Shown here: in pieces, positions 35,001-42,214 of the stretch
Layout of the letters: the number at the start of each line of letters is the position of its first letter
Numbering within the stretch: position 1 is the stretch's first letter
Origin: Salegentibacter sp. Hel_I_6
GTDB lineage: Bacteria > Bacteroidota > Bacteroidia > Flavobacteriales > Flavobacteriaceae
Length of the DNA stretch: 64,000 nucleotides
Direction: 5' to 3'
Assembly (NCBI RefSeq): GCF_000745315.1
Contig: NZ_JQNQ01000001.1
Location: 2,046,001 to 2,110,000, forward strand
Position numbers and translations under genes: made by a program
Notes under the pieces: generated by a model
The model's input: only the letters and a program-made list of their open reading frames with translations
Told to the model about the DNA's origin: nothing
Databases searched by the model: none

Positions 35001-35292
35001 CGATAATTTTAGAAGCTTCTTCTTCATTAATTCCCTTAGAAAATTTGAAAAGTTTTGCCAGTGGAATTAAAATGAAATAGGCCAGGAGCATCACCTCTAC
35101 CCCAACGAAAATCCAAAAAAGAAAAGTTCGCAAGCCGGTTTCTAACCATAGAAAATGTTCTATAGCCAAAACGCCTAAAAAATAGACCAGCCCAATGGCT
35201 AAAAATAAAATTAAACCTTTCAGCAATTTGTTCAGGTAAAACTTCCTGATAAAAGCTTCCAGTTTTTTTCTAATCTGCTTATAACTTTCCAT
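32032..35292 (-). CDS. DUF4175-like giant membrane-anchored coiled-coil protein
   Basis: A 1086-residue protein. Two membrane spans lie near the N-terminus (about 22-42 and 52-80) and a third near 150-170. A beta-rich extracytoplasmic region with repeated Ig-like strands covers about 175-480. The rest (500-1040) is extremely rich in Glu, Gln and Lys, in long coiled coils (for example QLLELTKRYYVEEKLQKVAR). It fits flavobacterial proteins annotated DUF4175, of unknown function, possibly structural or a scaffold in the envelope. Its 3' end overlaps ybeY. Confidence 0.75.
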   Translation of the reverse strand: MESYKQIRKKLEAFIRKFYLNKLLKGLILFLAIGLVYFLGVLAIEHFLWLETGLRTFLFWIFVGVEVMLLAYFILIPLAKLFKFSKGINEEEASKIIGAHFPEVNDKLLNVLQLKKDTQQSELLLAGIEQKSAELNKVPFTRAVDYKTNNKYLKYALFPVVLILALFFSGNINLMAGPFDRLAKHNTAFEAPAPFQFKILNDSLQVQENSSYTILVATEGEITPEKPEISYNGQTYFLKQITPGRFDYTFNRLKTNVDFQLKANGINSREYELEVLKVPKLLDFTMQFEYPAYIRKSNDSLSGTGNVNVPEGTKITWSFNTRNTDIIKFSTQDSLINLKPNNSNFQYSQAVYSRLDYRVSTSNNSIKEFEALDYSVRVIQDEYPQMEIQQKLDSIDNNTQYFYGKLSDDYGLNRLQLVYYTENEKDSLKIETIEIARAAFDDFHYTFPGDLDLERGISYNFYFQLWDNDAVNGSKSTKSNTYSFRRKTTDELQEEKLKQQGESINNLNQSLKDIKSSDEELNELNQIQKENKDLDYNQRKKLENFIQRQKQQSEMMRNYSEKLKKSFEEGQDELGNESAEKDELKKRLDRNEERLKEDEALLDELKEIADKINREELGEKLEELSKRNQSEERNLEQLLELTKRYYVEEKLQKVARDLEKLSEEQEELSETSEDDFLEEQKKISEKFEEFQEEMDELEKDNQDLQKPTDLPRDIVDEESIKNELNDAEEEMEKGDLEKTKQKQKNAAHQMEEMSQKMQQRSMQQSGEELKADIETLRQILDNLVTFSFQQEDLLEDFSRIDINNPGYAAKLRRQSELRENFRHIDDSLYSLALSNPMITEGITKQLTDIDFDINKSLERLAENELPQGTSSQQYVVTGANDLAYMLSQILSSMQQQANPQMGKGDGENSEFQLQDIIKKQQEINKDFQEKGKEQNQQQNEGKKPGEGMAEGEMEDLFEIYKDQQELRQRLEEMNKKNSSEQGRQLEEQMKEAEEQLLNKGFDPENLEQLQQLEHQLMEFEDAKLQQGENNKRESETNRQKFDNTTKDQSIKAKEYFNSIEILNRQSLPLREIYKQKVKSYFERTNN
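32086..32093 (-). promoter_or_regulatory. Possible internal promoter for ybeY-mnmG
   Basis: TACCTTTG on the minus strand, 34 nt upstream of the ybeY ATG and inside the DUF4175 coding region. No TTG is at the ideal distance, so the support is modest. Confidence 0.3.
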
Positions 35293-35480
35293 CCATCATC
35301 ATATTTCAAGTCTAAAAATACAACAATTTTAGAGGAGTTATCAAGAACCTCGCCGCAAGCCTTAAGGTATAATTGGAGAACAATATAAAGTTAATAGACA
35401 AAGCCTCGAATAATAAAACCTCCATAAGGAATTCGAGCAGGATTGGTATTGCCCGCATTAGGTTTCGTTCAATAAGGTTG

Positions 35481-35488
35481 TATCTTTG
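35481..35488 (+). promoter_or_regulatory. -7 box of gltX
   Basis: TATCTTTG, 21 nt before the gltX ATG at 35510, fits TAnnTTTG. A clear TTG at the -33 position is not seen. Its presence argues against the in-frame TTG start at 35486, which overlaps the box. Confidence 0.45.
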
Positions 35489-35509
35489 CCCTTAAAAACA
35501 AATTTAGAT

Positions 35510-37027
35510 ATGTCTGCTAAAGTTCGCGTGCGTTTTGCGCCAAGTCCAACCGGCCCTTTGCATATTGGCGGGGTAAGAACAGCTTTATATAATTATTTAT
35601 TTGCCAAAAAACACCAGGGAGATTTTGTGTTGCGTATAGAAGATACCGATCAAAACCGATACGTTGAAGGCGCCGAAGATTATATCATTGAATCGCTTAA
35701 CTGGTGCGGGATTCCTTTTGATGAAGGCCCTGGAAAAGAAGGTGATTACGGGCCTTATCGCCAAAGTGAACGCAAAGATATTTACCGAAAATATGCTGAA
35801 GAACTTATCAAAACCGATAATGCTTATTATGCTTTTGATACAGCTGAAGAATTAGATGCGCATAGAAAAGACCACGAAGAGAAAGGGAAAACCTTTATCT
35901 ACAACTGGCATAACCGGATGAAATTGCAGAATTCCCTTGCCCTTTCTGAAGACGAGGTTAGGGATAAATTAGATGCCGATGAAAACTACGTGATCAGGTT
36001 TAAATCTCCTGAAAGCGAAAATCTTCATATTTCAGATGAAATTCGTGGCAAGATGGAAATTGACACCAGCACTTTAGACGATAAAGTTTTGTTCAAAAGT
36101 GACGGGATGCCAACTTATCATTTGGCCAATATTGTTGATGATCATTTAATGGAAATCTCTCATGTTATTCGTGGTGAAGAGTGGTTGCCATCTTTAGCGT
36201 TGCATTTTATGCTATACCGAGCTTTTGGCTGGGATGCACCTAAATTTGCGCATTTGCCGCTTATTTTAAAACCACAGGGAAAAGGAAAATTAAGCAAAAG
36301 AGATGGAGATAAATTAGGTTTTCCAGTATTCCCGCTGGAATGGAAAGATCCAAATTCAGGAGAAATTTCTGCAGGTTATAGGGAAGATGGATATTTCCCG
36401 GAAGCCGTTACCAATATGCTAGCCTTTTTAGGTTGGAATCCAGGAACAGAACAGGAATTCTTTAAATTAAACGAACTTGTTGAAGCTTTTGAAATAGACC
36501 GTGTTCATAAGGGTGGAGCGAAGTTTGACCCAGAGAAAACCAAGTGGTTTCAGCAACATTATATGCACGAAGCAGATGAAAAAGTAATTGCTGGAAAACT
36601 TGAAAATATACTTCAAAAAAGAGAGATAGAAGTTTCTTCTGATTATGCCCTGAAAGTGGTGAAACTGATGAAAGAACGCGCTGTTTTTGTAAACGATATT
36701 TGGGAGCAGGGATATTTCTTCTTCGTTGCCCCTACCTCCTACGATCCTAAAAATGCGAAAAAAGCATGGAAGGATGATACTGCTGATCTAATGCAGGAAT
36801 TAACTCAGGTTTTAGAAAAACAGGAAGATTTTAAAGCAGAAGCCGTTCAGGCCGAAGTAAAAGCCTGGATCCAGCAAAAAGAAGTTGGTTTTGGGAAAGT
36901 AATGCAACCCTTTAGATTAGCCCTGGTTGGTGCTATGCAAGGGCCAGACCTTTACGAAATCGCTGAAATGATTGGAAAAGAAGAAACTATTTCCCGTTTG
37001 GAAAAAGCGATAAAAACGCTGGGATAA
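35510..37027 (+). CDS. gltX: Glutamate-tRNA ligase
   Basis: A 505-residue class I aminoacyl-tRNA synthetase that charges tRNA-Glu (and possibly only that tRNA, since a separate glutaminyl enzyme is encoded at 39.6 kb). The HIGH-type signature is PSPTGPLHIGG near the N-terminus and the KMSKS-type loop is GKLSKRDGDK. The C-terminal anticodon-binding helices are complete. I start at MSAKVRVRF (35510). The gene is followed by a terminator-like stem that holds a REP-like element. Confidence 0.97.
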   Translation: MSAKVRVRFAPSPTGPLHIGGVRTALYNYLFAKKHQGDFVLRIEDTDQNRYVEGAEDYIIESLNWCGIPFDEGPGKEGDYGPYRQSERKDIYRKYAEELIKTDNAYYAFDTAEELDAHRKDHEEKGKTFIYNWHNRMKLQNSLALSEDEVRDKLDADENYVIRFKSPESENLHISDEIRGKMEIDTSTLDDKVLFKSDGMPTYHLANIVDDHLMEISHVIRGEEWLPSLALHFMLYRAFGWDAPKFAHLPLILKPQGKGKLSKRDGDKLGFPVFPLEWKDPNSGEISAGYREDGYFPEAVTNMLAFLGWNPGTEQEFFKLNELVEAFEIDRVHKGGAKFDPEKTKWFQQHYMHEADEKVIAGKLENILQKREIEVSSDYALKVVKLMKERAVFVNDIWEQGYFFFVAPTSYDPKNAKKAWKDDTADLMQELTQVLEKQEDFKAEAVQAEVKAWIQQKEVGFGKVMQPFRLALVGAMQGPDLYEIAEMIGKEETISRLEKAIKTLG

Positions 37028-37038
37028 CAATTTAGAAT

Positions 37039-37153
37039 AAAATAGGCATTTGCACGTATTGCGAATGAGGTTCGAGTGAAGCAATCTTTTCTTGAAGAGA
37101 TTGCTTCACCCGATAAAAATCGGGTTCGCAATGACAATAACAGCCTATTTTTT
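37039..37153. repeat. Terminator stem with an ATTGCGA/GAAGCAATCT-type repeat in its loop
   Basis: Outer arms AAAATAGGC (37039-37047) and GCCTATTTT (37143-37151) are a perfect 9-bp stem followed by Ts. Inside are three nested stems: ATTGCGAA/TTCGCAAT (37058-37065, 37125-37132), GTGAAGCAATCT/AGATTGCTTCAC (37076-37087, 37098-37109) and CCCGAT/ATCGGG (37109-37114, 37119-37124). This is the ATTGCGA...GAAGCAATCT interspersed repeat known from many genomes, here in the loop of the gltX terminator. Confidence 0.75.
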
Positions 37154-37260
37154 GTTCATACCTTACCGCATAGCTAAGCAAACTGCTTCAAATCAAGCTG
37201 ACGAATCATTATTGCTGAAAAATAAAATTTGATTTGGAGTAAAGCCTCGGCGCATTTAAT

Positions 37261-37273
37261 CTCGATTATCGAG
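37261..37273 (+). promoter_or_regulatory. CTCGATTATCGAG palindrome, copy 2
   Basis: Identical to the copy at 4228-4240 and preceded by the same AAT (AATCTCGATTATCGAG versus AAATCTCGATTATCGAG). It lies 46 nt before the SPFH gene ATG and about 11 nt upstream of a -7-like TATCTTGG (37285-37292), so it overlaps the -33 position, where a repressor or activator could act. Confidence 0.5.
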
Positions 37274-37319
37274 CAAAGTTTCACTATCTTGGGAGAATCA
37301 ACTTATATCTCCTAAAATT

Positions 37320-38282
37320 ATGATTAGCTACGTTTTTATTCCAATTATTCTTGTTTTTCTTCTTGTTCTGCTCTTCTCGGGTATTTTCACTGTACGTCAA
37401 CAAAAAGCGGCGATTCTTGAACGATTTGGAAAATTTAAAAGCATTAAAAATTCCGGACTTCATTTAAAGATTCCTATAATAGATCAAATTGCCGGTAGAA
37501 TCAATTTAAAAGTACAGCAGCTGGATGTTTTGGTCGAAACTAAAACCAAGGATAATGTATTTGTTAAGCTGAAAATATCGGTACAATTTCAGGTAATTAG
37601 AACTAATATTTACGACGCGTTTTATAAACTTGAAAGTCCATCAGACCAGATCACGTCTTATGTTTTTGATGTTGTACGAGCTGAAGTTCCAAAAATGATC
37701 TTAGATGATGTTTTTGAACGAAAAGACGATATCGCCATCGCTGTTAATAGAGAACTTAACGAATCTATGCAGGATTATGGTTACGACATCATTAAAACGC
37801 TTGTAACAGACATTGATCCAGATGAACAGGTAAAACATGCGATGAACAGAATAAACTCGGCAGAACGCGAGAAAGTGGCCGCAGAATATGAAGGAGAAGC
37901 CGAAAGGATACGAATTGTAGCTAAAGCCCGTGCAGAAGCCGAAAGTAAACGTTTACAGGGTCAGGGAATTGCCGACCAAAGAAGGGAAATTGCCCGCGGA
38001 CTTGAAGAAAGTGTTGATGTTTTAAATAATGTAGGGATTAATTCACAGGAAGCTTCGGCTTTAATTGTGGTGACGCAGCATTACGATACACTGCAGGCCA
38101 TTGGTGAAGAAACCAACAGTAATCTTATTTTATTGCCGAATTCACCCCAGGCCGGTAGCGATATGCTAAACAATATGGTGGCCTCTTTTACGGCTTCGAA
38201 CCAGATTGGAGAAGCTATGCGCAAGAAAAATGAAGAAATTGAACAGGAGAAAAAGAATCAGGGTGATTCCAAACGGAAATAA
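37320..38282 (+). CDS. SPFH/Band 7 domain protein (stomatin/prohibitin-like)
   Basis: A 320-residue membrane scaffold protein. One N-terminal span (about 3-24) is followed by the SPFH domain (about 25-190, with VRQQKAAILERFGKFKSI and YAFYK-like core) and a charged helical region (180-250, AEREKVAAEYEGEAERIRIV) that drives oligomerisation. Such proteins organise lipid domains and proteases. No NfeD partner is adjacent. The C-terminus is lysine-rich. A -7-like box and the 13-nt palindrome lie in its leader. Confidence 0.92.
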   Translation: MISYVFIPIILVFLLVLLFSGIFTVRQQKAAILERFGKFKSIKNSGLHLKIPIIDQIAGRINLKVQQLDVLVETKTKDNVFVKLKISVQFQVIRTNIYDAFYKLESPSDQITSYVFDVVRAEVPKMILDDVFERKDDIAIAVNRELNESMQDYGYDIIKTLVTDIDPDEQVKHAMNRINSAEREKVAAEYEGEAERIRIVAKARAEAESKRLQGQGIADQRREIARGLEESVDVLNNVGINSQEASALIVVTQHYDTLQAIGEETNSNLILLPNSPQAGSDMLNNMVASFTASNQIGEAMRKKNEEIEQEKKNQGDSKRK

Positions 38283-38312
38283 TTTCCTAAAAATCTCTTC
38301 TGGTATAAAAAA

Positions 38313-38442
38313 GGTTTGAAGGTTTATTTTTGAATCATACGTCATTCTGAATTTATTTCAGAATCTAATTAGAACTCCGAACTAATTTCGGAGTAAGCCC
38401 TAAAACAAGTTAAGGTTGACGGATAAAATAAACTTTCAAACC
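38313..38442. repeat. Terminator stem with a CGTCA...TGACG element in its loop
   Basis: Outer arms GGTTTGAAGGTTTATTTT (38313-38330) and AAAATAAACTTTCAAACC (38425-38442) pair over 18 positions with one G-T wobble. The loop carries an element (38340-38421): CGTCATTCTGAATTTATTTC..., an extra inner hairpin CTCCGAA/TTCGGAG, and ...AAGTTAAGGTTGACG. It lies between the converging SPFH and 77-residue protein genes. Confidence 0.78.
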
Positions 38443-38468
38443 CTTATAATATATCTATAAGAAATCTT

Positions 38469-38702
38469 TTAGCCTTTTACTTTAGCGGTTACTTTTTTCA
38501 ATCCAGTAAGTTTAGTTACCGCTTTAAGAATAAATGCTTTTTGTAAAATTGAACCTACCATACTACCGGCAAGAGATAATGGTGATAACGCGCCTTTTGT
38601 GCGCTCAATATTCAATTTAATCTCTTCCTGGTCTATCTTGGTTTGAAGTTCAAGAATTTTAAGATCCCGATCTATTTCTTTGAATGAACTATACTCCTTC
38701 AT
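38469..38702 (-). CDS. Small DUF6327-like protein
   Basis: A 77-residue protein, starting EYSSFKEIDRDLKILELQTK with a helical charged half and then a hydrophobic stretch (LSPLSLAGSMVGSILQKAFI) and a basic end. It resembles a flavobacterial family I recall as DUF6327. It is third in a three-gene set with a YtxH protein and a holin-fold protein (5 bp after the latter). The set may form a small envelope-associated module. Function unknown. Confidence 0.65.
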   Translation of the reverse strand: MKEYSSFKEIDRDLKILELQTKIDQEEIKLNIERTKGALSPLSLAGSMVGSILQKAFILKAVTKLTGLKKVTAKVKG

Positions 38703-38707
38703 AGCAA

Positions 38708-39058
38708 TTAATCCTTAAAAAATTTTCTTGATACTTTAACTAAAAGATACTTTTCAATAGGTTTTCTACCGAATAGCAATATTCCAAGAACAACTAAAAA
38801 GTAGAAGCCCCCAACAATAAAATAACCGGAACTTGGTGTACCAATAGCCTCACTAATAAGTATTGCGAAGGCTACAGATATCAAGATTAAGGCAAAAATT
38901 AAAAAAATACCTAACAAAAGACCCTGAACGAGACCAATAGCCCCTTTCATTGCCTGTTTAAAGAATTTGAGTTTATAATATTCGGAGTTACTGTGAGAAA
39001 ACGCCTTTAAATTATATTTTAACTCGTCTATACTATTAGATAGTTTTTCAAATGCCAT
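38708..39058 (-). CDS. Phage-holin-superfamily membrane protein (not a prophage gene)
   Basis: A 116-residue protein with two membrane helices (about 39-65 and 74-97) and charged ends, of the Phage_holin_3_6/Actinobacterial holin superfamily type. It has no lysis or phage genes nearby. In Bacteroidota these proteins commonly accompany YtxH proteins, exactly as here (9 bp spacer), and are probably stress-related membrane proteins. Confidence 0.72.
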   Translation of the reverse strand: MAFEKLSNSIDELKYNLKAFSHSNSEYYKLKFFKQAMKGAIGLVQGLLLGIFLIFALILISVAFAILISEAIGTPSSGYFIVGGFYFLVVLGILLFGRKPIEKYLLVKVSRKFFKD

Positions 39059-39067
39059 AAAGTTATA

Positions 39068-39442
39068 CTATACTACTGCTTTATTTGGTTTCCCTTTGTT
39101 ATCGTCAGCTTTACCATCCTTTTGTAATTTGGCATTTTGCTTTCTTAACTCCTCCAATTTGGTTTCCATGGCGGTAAGAATATCGTCAGCTTTATGACTT
39201 GCAGAAGATAGAGTTTCTTCTAAACGAGTTTCAAAATCTACACGAGCTTGTTTAGCCTTTTCAGTTAAATTAGAAGAAGTCTCAGTATACTTTTTGTTCA
39301 ATTTATCCTGAGCTTTTTTAGACTCGTCTTTTAATTTTTTACGGGTTTTTTCACCGCTATCTGGAGCATATAATAATCCCACACCTGCTCCAATTGCAGC
39401 CCCGGTAATCAATGCTAATAGTGTACTTCCTGTATTTGCCAT
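39068..39442 (-). CDS. YtxH domain protein
   Basis: A 124-residue protein with a glycine-rich hydrophobic N-terminus (LLALITGAAIGAGVGLLYAP, near 7-26), the YtxH signature SGEKTRKKLKDE, and a long charged coiled coil (35-110). The family is linked to general stress in Gram-positive bacteria, but its role here is unknown. It heads a tight three-gene minus set, with a -7-like box at 39476-39483. Confidence 0.85.
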   Translation of the reverse strand: MANTGSTLLALITGAAIGAGVGLLYAPDSGEKTRKKLKDESKKAQDKLNKKYTETSSNLTEKAKQARVDFETRLEETLSSASHKADDILTAMETKLEELRKQNAKLQKDGKADDNKGKPNKAVV

Positions 39443-39475
39443 AATAGTTTTTGTTAGTTAAGTTATTACTAAACC

Positions 39476-39483
39476 CAAATATA
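39476..39483 (-). promoter_or_regulatory. -7 box of the YtxH-holin-DUF6327 set
   Basis: TATATTTG on the minus strand, 33 nt upstream of the YtxH ATG. Confidence 0.4.
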
Positions 39484-39581
39484 CAAGATGGGTAAAGGCA
39501 ATGCTGTTAATAACCGGTTAATATGTTAAAATGCTTTACTAAAATATTCTTAAAAAGTCACTTAACCAAATGGATTACAGC

Positions 39582-41258
39582 TTATTTAATCTTCGCCCAT
39601 GAATCTCTTAAGCCCACAGTACGATTAAAAATTGGCTTTCCTTCTATCGATTCTTTATCTACACAGAAATAACCAATTCTTTGAAACTGGAATTTATCCT
39701 GAATTCCCGCCGTTTTTAAACTTGGCTCAACATAACCCGTAATTACATTTAATGAGTCTGGATTTACAAATTCCATAAAATCTTTCTCTTTATCACCATC
39801 AGGATTTTCTACGCTAAATAACCTATCGTAAAGCCTAACCTCCGCTTCTAAAGCATGCTTTGCTGAAACCCAGTGTAATGTTCCTTTTACTTTGCGCATA
39901 GATTCTTCGGTGCCACTTCCACTTTTACTTTTAGGATCATAAGTACAATGAATTTCGGTAATATTCCCTTCGGAATCCTTTACTACTTCTTCTCCTTTAA
40001 TAATATAAGCGTTCTTTAACCTCACTTCTTTTCCCAGGGTTAACCTGAAAAATTTTCTATTCGCGCTTTCTTTAAAATCTTCTTTCTCGATATAAAGTTC
40101 TCTTGAAAAAGGAATTTCTCTACTACCAGCTGATTCATCTTCAGGATTATTTTCAGCTTCCAGCCATTCTTCCTTTCCCTCTTCATAATTGGTAATAACC
40201 AATTTTACAGGATCTAAAACCCCCATAACTCTTGGTGCGGTTTTATTAAGATCTTCGCGCGCACAAAATTCTAAATGTGCCACGTCTATCATATTCTCGC
40301 GTTTCCCCACACCAATAGAATCTGCGAATTTTCTAATGGAATTTGGGGTGTACCCTCTCCTCCTCAATCCTGATATAGTTGGCATTCTAGGGTCATCCCA
40401 GGAATTAACCACGCCTTTCTCCACCAATTGCATCAGTTTACGTTTACTTACAACTGTATGGCTAAGGTTCCTACGGGCAAACTCACGCTGTTTGGGTTTT
40501 AATTCACCTTCTTTGCTTACTTTTTCAACAAACCAGTTATAAAGTTCACGATGCGGTAAAAATTCCAGCGTACAGAATGAATGAGAAATACTTTCAATAA
40601 AATCGCTTTCTCCATGTGCCCAATCGTACATTGGGTAAATTTTCCAGGCATCTTTTGTTCTATGATGACTTTTATGCAAACAGCGATACATCACAGGATC
40701 GCGCATTAGCATATTTGTCGAAGCCATATCTATTTTGGCACGTAGCACATGTCCTCTTTCCGGGGTTTCCCCGTTTTTCATTTTCTCAAACAAATCAAGA
40801 TTTTCTTCAACAGAACGATTTCTATAAGGACTTTCCTTACCGGGCTCGGTAGGAGTTCCTTTTTGAAGCGCTATTTCTTCTGAAGTTTGGCTATCCACAT
40901 AGGCATCTCCATTTTTAATCATTTCAACGGCCCAGTCGTGCAATTGCTGAAAATAATCTGAAGCATAGCATTCTTTTTCCCATTTAAAACCAAGCCATAA
41001 AACGTCTTCTTTTATGGCATCTACAAACTCCTGCTCTTCTTTGATAGGGTTTGTATCGTCAAAACGAAGGTTTACGGGAGCATTATATTTTTCACCTAAA
41101 CCAAAATTCAGGCAAATAGAAGAGGCGTGACCAATATGCAGATAACCGTTAGGCTCAGGCGGAAATCTAAACTTAAGTTCTTCTTTTTTATGCGTACTTT
41201 GAAGGTCTTCTTCTATAATTTGCTCAATAAAATTGAGCGATCTTTTTTCTTCAGCCAT
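39582..41258 (-). CDS. glnS: Glutamine-tRNA ligase
   Basis: A 558-residue class I synthetase that charges tRNA-Gln directly. RFPPEPNGYLHIGHA is the HIGH signature, THTVVSKRK-type sequence (HTVVSKRKLMQLV) the KMSKS loop, and the beta-barrel anticodon-binding domain follows (about 340-550). With gltX at 35.5 kb, the organism appears to use the direct glutaminylation route. A -7-like box (TAACTTTG, minus strand 41362-41369) lies about 100 nt upstream. Confidence 0.97.
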   Translation of the reverse strand: MAEEKRSLNFIEQIIEEDLQSTHKKEELKFRFPPEPNGYLHIGHASSICLNFGLGEKYNAPVNLRFDDTNPIKEEQEFVDAIKEDVLWLGFKWEKECYASDYFQQLHDWAVEMIKNGDAYVDSQTSEEIALQKGTPTEPGKESPYRNRSVEENLDLFEKMKNGETPERGHVLRAKIDMASTNMLMRDPVMYRCLHKSHHRTKDAWKIYPMYDWAHGESDFIESISHSFCTLEFLPHRELYNWFVEKVSKEGELKPKQREFARRNLSHTVVSKRKLMQLVEKGVVNSWDDPRMPTISGLRRRGYTPNSIRKFADSIGVGKRENMIDVAHLEFCAREDLNKTAPRVMGVLDPVKLVITNYEEGKEEWLEAENNPEDESAGSREIPFSRELYIEKEDFKESANRKFFRLTLGKEVRLKNAYIIKGEEVVKDSEGNITEIHCTYDPKSKSGSGTEESMRKVKGTLHWVSAKHALEAEVRLYDRLFSVENPDGDKEKDFMEFVNPDSLNVITGYVEPSLKTAGIQDKFQFQRIGYFCVDKESIEGKPIFNRTVGLRDSWAKIK

Positions 41259-41361
41259 AACTTATTAAAATCAAAAACCCTGGATTAGAGTTGAAAATCA
41301 GACATTTATTTTAAAATCGATTAATGCTCGAAATATTAAACCCTCTTTCGGGAATAATGCG

Positions 41362-41369
41362 CAAAGTTA
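41362..41369 (-). promoter_or_regulatory. -7 box of glnS
   Basis: TAACTTTG on the minus strand, with a TTG (minus strand, 41393-41395) 23 bp further upstream. The leader would be about 100 nt. Confidence 0.4.
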
Positions 41370-41460
41370 CCAAAAATTAGGTCGCTTCACCCAAGCTTTG
41401 CTATACAAGAATAATATATTTTGTTCCCGGGATTAACTAAAAAACTTATTCCTTAATAAA

Positions 41461-41491
41461 TTGAAATAAACAGGCTGCCCGCTTATCTTTG
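41461..41491 (+). promoter_or_regulatory. Promoter of folB
   Basis: TTG at 41461-41463 and TATCTTTG at 41484-41491 are 20 bp apart, a textbook Bacteroidota promoter. The TTG start codon of folB lies 14 nt after the -7 box, giving a leader of about 8 nt. Confidence 0.65.
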
Positions 41492-41505
41492 TAAAAAATA
41501 ATCTT

Positions 41506-41862
41506 TTGGGAAGTATTAAATTAAAAAATATCAGGGTTTTTGCCTATCATGGCTGCCTTGAAGAAGAAGGAAAAATTGGGAGCGACTACCGGGTAGATCT
41601 AAAAGTAAAAGGTGATTTATCAAATTCTGCTAAAACTGATAAGCTGGCAGATACTATTGATTACGTGCACTTAAACAAAATTGTGAAAGAAGAAATGGCC
41701 ATTCGTTCTAAACTTCTGGAAACTGTTGCTGAGCGCATTTTGAAGCGCGTAATGGAAGAAATTATACTGGTGCAAAAAGCTAAGGTTGAAGTTTCTAAAA
41801 TAAATCCGCCTATTGGTGGAAATGTAGCTATGGTTAGTGTGATTAGAAGTAAATCCCGCTAA
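41506..41862 (+). CDS. folB: Dihydroneopterin aldolase, TTG start
   Basis: A 118-residue folate-pathway enzyme that cleaves dihydroneopterin to hydroxymethyl-dihydropterin and glycolaldehyde. The fold signature begins with IKLKNIRVFAYHGCLEEE, in which the YHG motif and the Glu of the pterin pocket are visible; DTIDYVHL and LLETVAERI follow. No ATG exists near the conserved N-terminus, so TTG at 41506 is the probable start; the promoter position agrees. It precedes tRNA-Cys on the same strand. Confidence 0.93.
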   Translation: MGSIKLKNIRVFAYHGCLEEEGKIGSDYRVDLKVKGDLSNSAKTDKLADTIDYVHLNKIVKEEMAIRSKLLETVAERILKRVMEEIILVQKAKVEVSKINPPIGGNVAMVSVIRSKSR

Positions 41863-41918
41863 AACTCAAAATCATAAATTGCTGCAAGTCTTTTATTTTT
41901 TAAAGCTAAATTTTTTAT

Positions 41919-41926
41919 TACATTTG
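41919..41926 (+). promoter_or_regulatory. -7 box of tRNA-Cys
   Basis: TACATTTG, 15 nt before the mature tRNA 5' end. No convincing TTG at -33. Confidence 0.45.
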
Positions 41927-41941
41927 CCAACCCCAAAATAG

Positions 41942-42015
41942 GGCATCGTGGCCGAGTGGCTAGGCAGAGGTCTGCAAAACCTTGTACAGCGGTTCGAATC
42001 CGCTCGATGCCTCCA
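41942..42015 (+). tRNA. tRNA-Cys (GCA)
   Basis: Full cloverleaf with CCA encoded. The acceptor stem is GGCATCG (41942-41948) with CGATGCC (42005-42011), the discriminator is U (42012) as expected for cysteine, and CCA is at 42013-42015. The anticodon loop CTGCAAA (41972-41978) carries GCA at 41974-41976. The T arm is GCGGTTCGAATCCGC. No other tRNA is adjacent. Confidence 0.97.
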
Positions 42016-42016
42016 A

Positions 42017-42047
42017 AAAGCTCCTTTTTTAAGGGGCTTTTTTTGTA
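42017..42047 (+). terminator. Terminator of tRNA-Cys
   Basis: AAAGCTCC (42017-42024) pairs with GGGGCTTT (42033-42040), with one G-T wobble, and is followed by a run of Ts to about 42044. Confidence 0.8.
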
Positions 42048-42214
42048 TAAAATAATTGATGTTTAGTAGCGCTTATACTGAAGAAATAAGAATAATAGCA
42101 ATATTTTAAATGTGTCACCTTCCTTTTGACAAAAGTATTTACGGGAAATCTTTATGATCAATCAGTAAGTATCTTTTTCTCTTGAATCCCGGTAATCTTA
42201 CTTAAAATGATGAT

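Noticed and set aside
38708..39058. Prophage remnant based on the holin-type protein
   Set aside because: No lysin, integrase or structural genes nearby; the YtxH neighbour is the usual chromosomal context in Bacteroidota.
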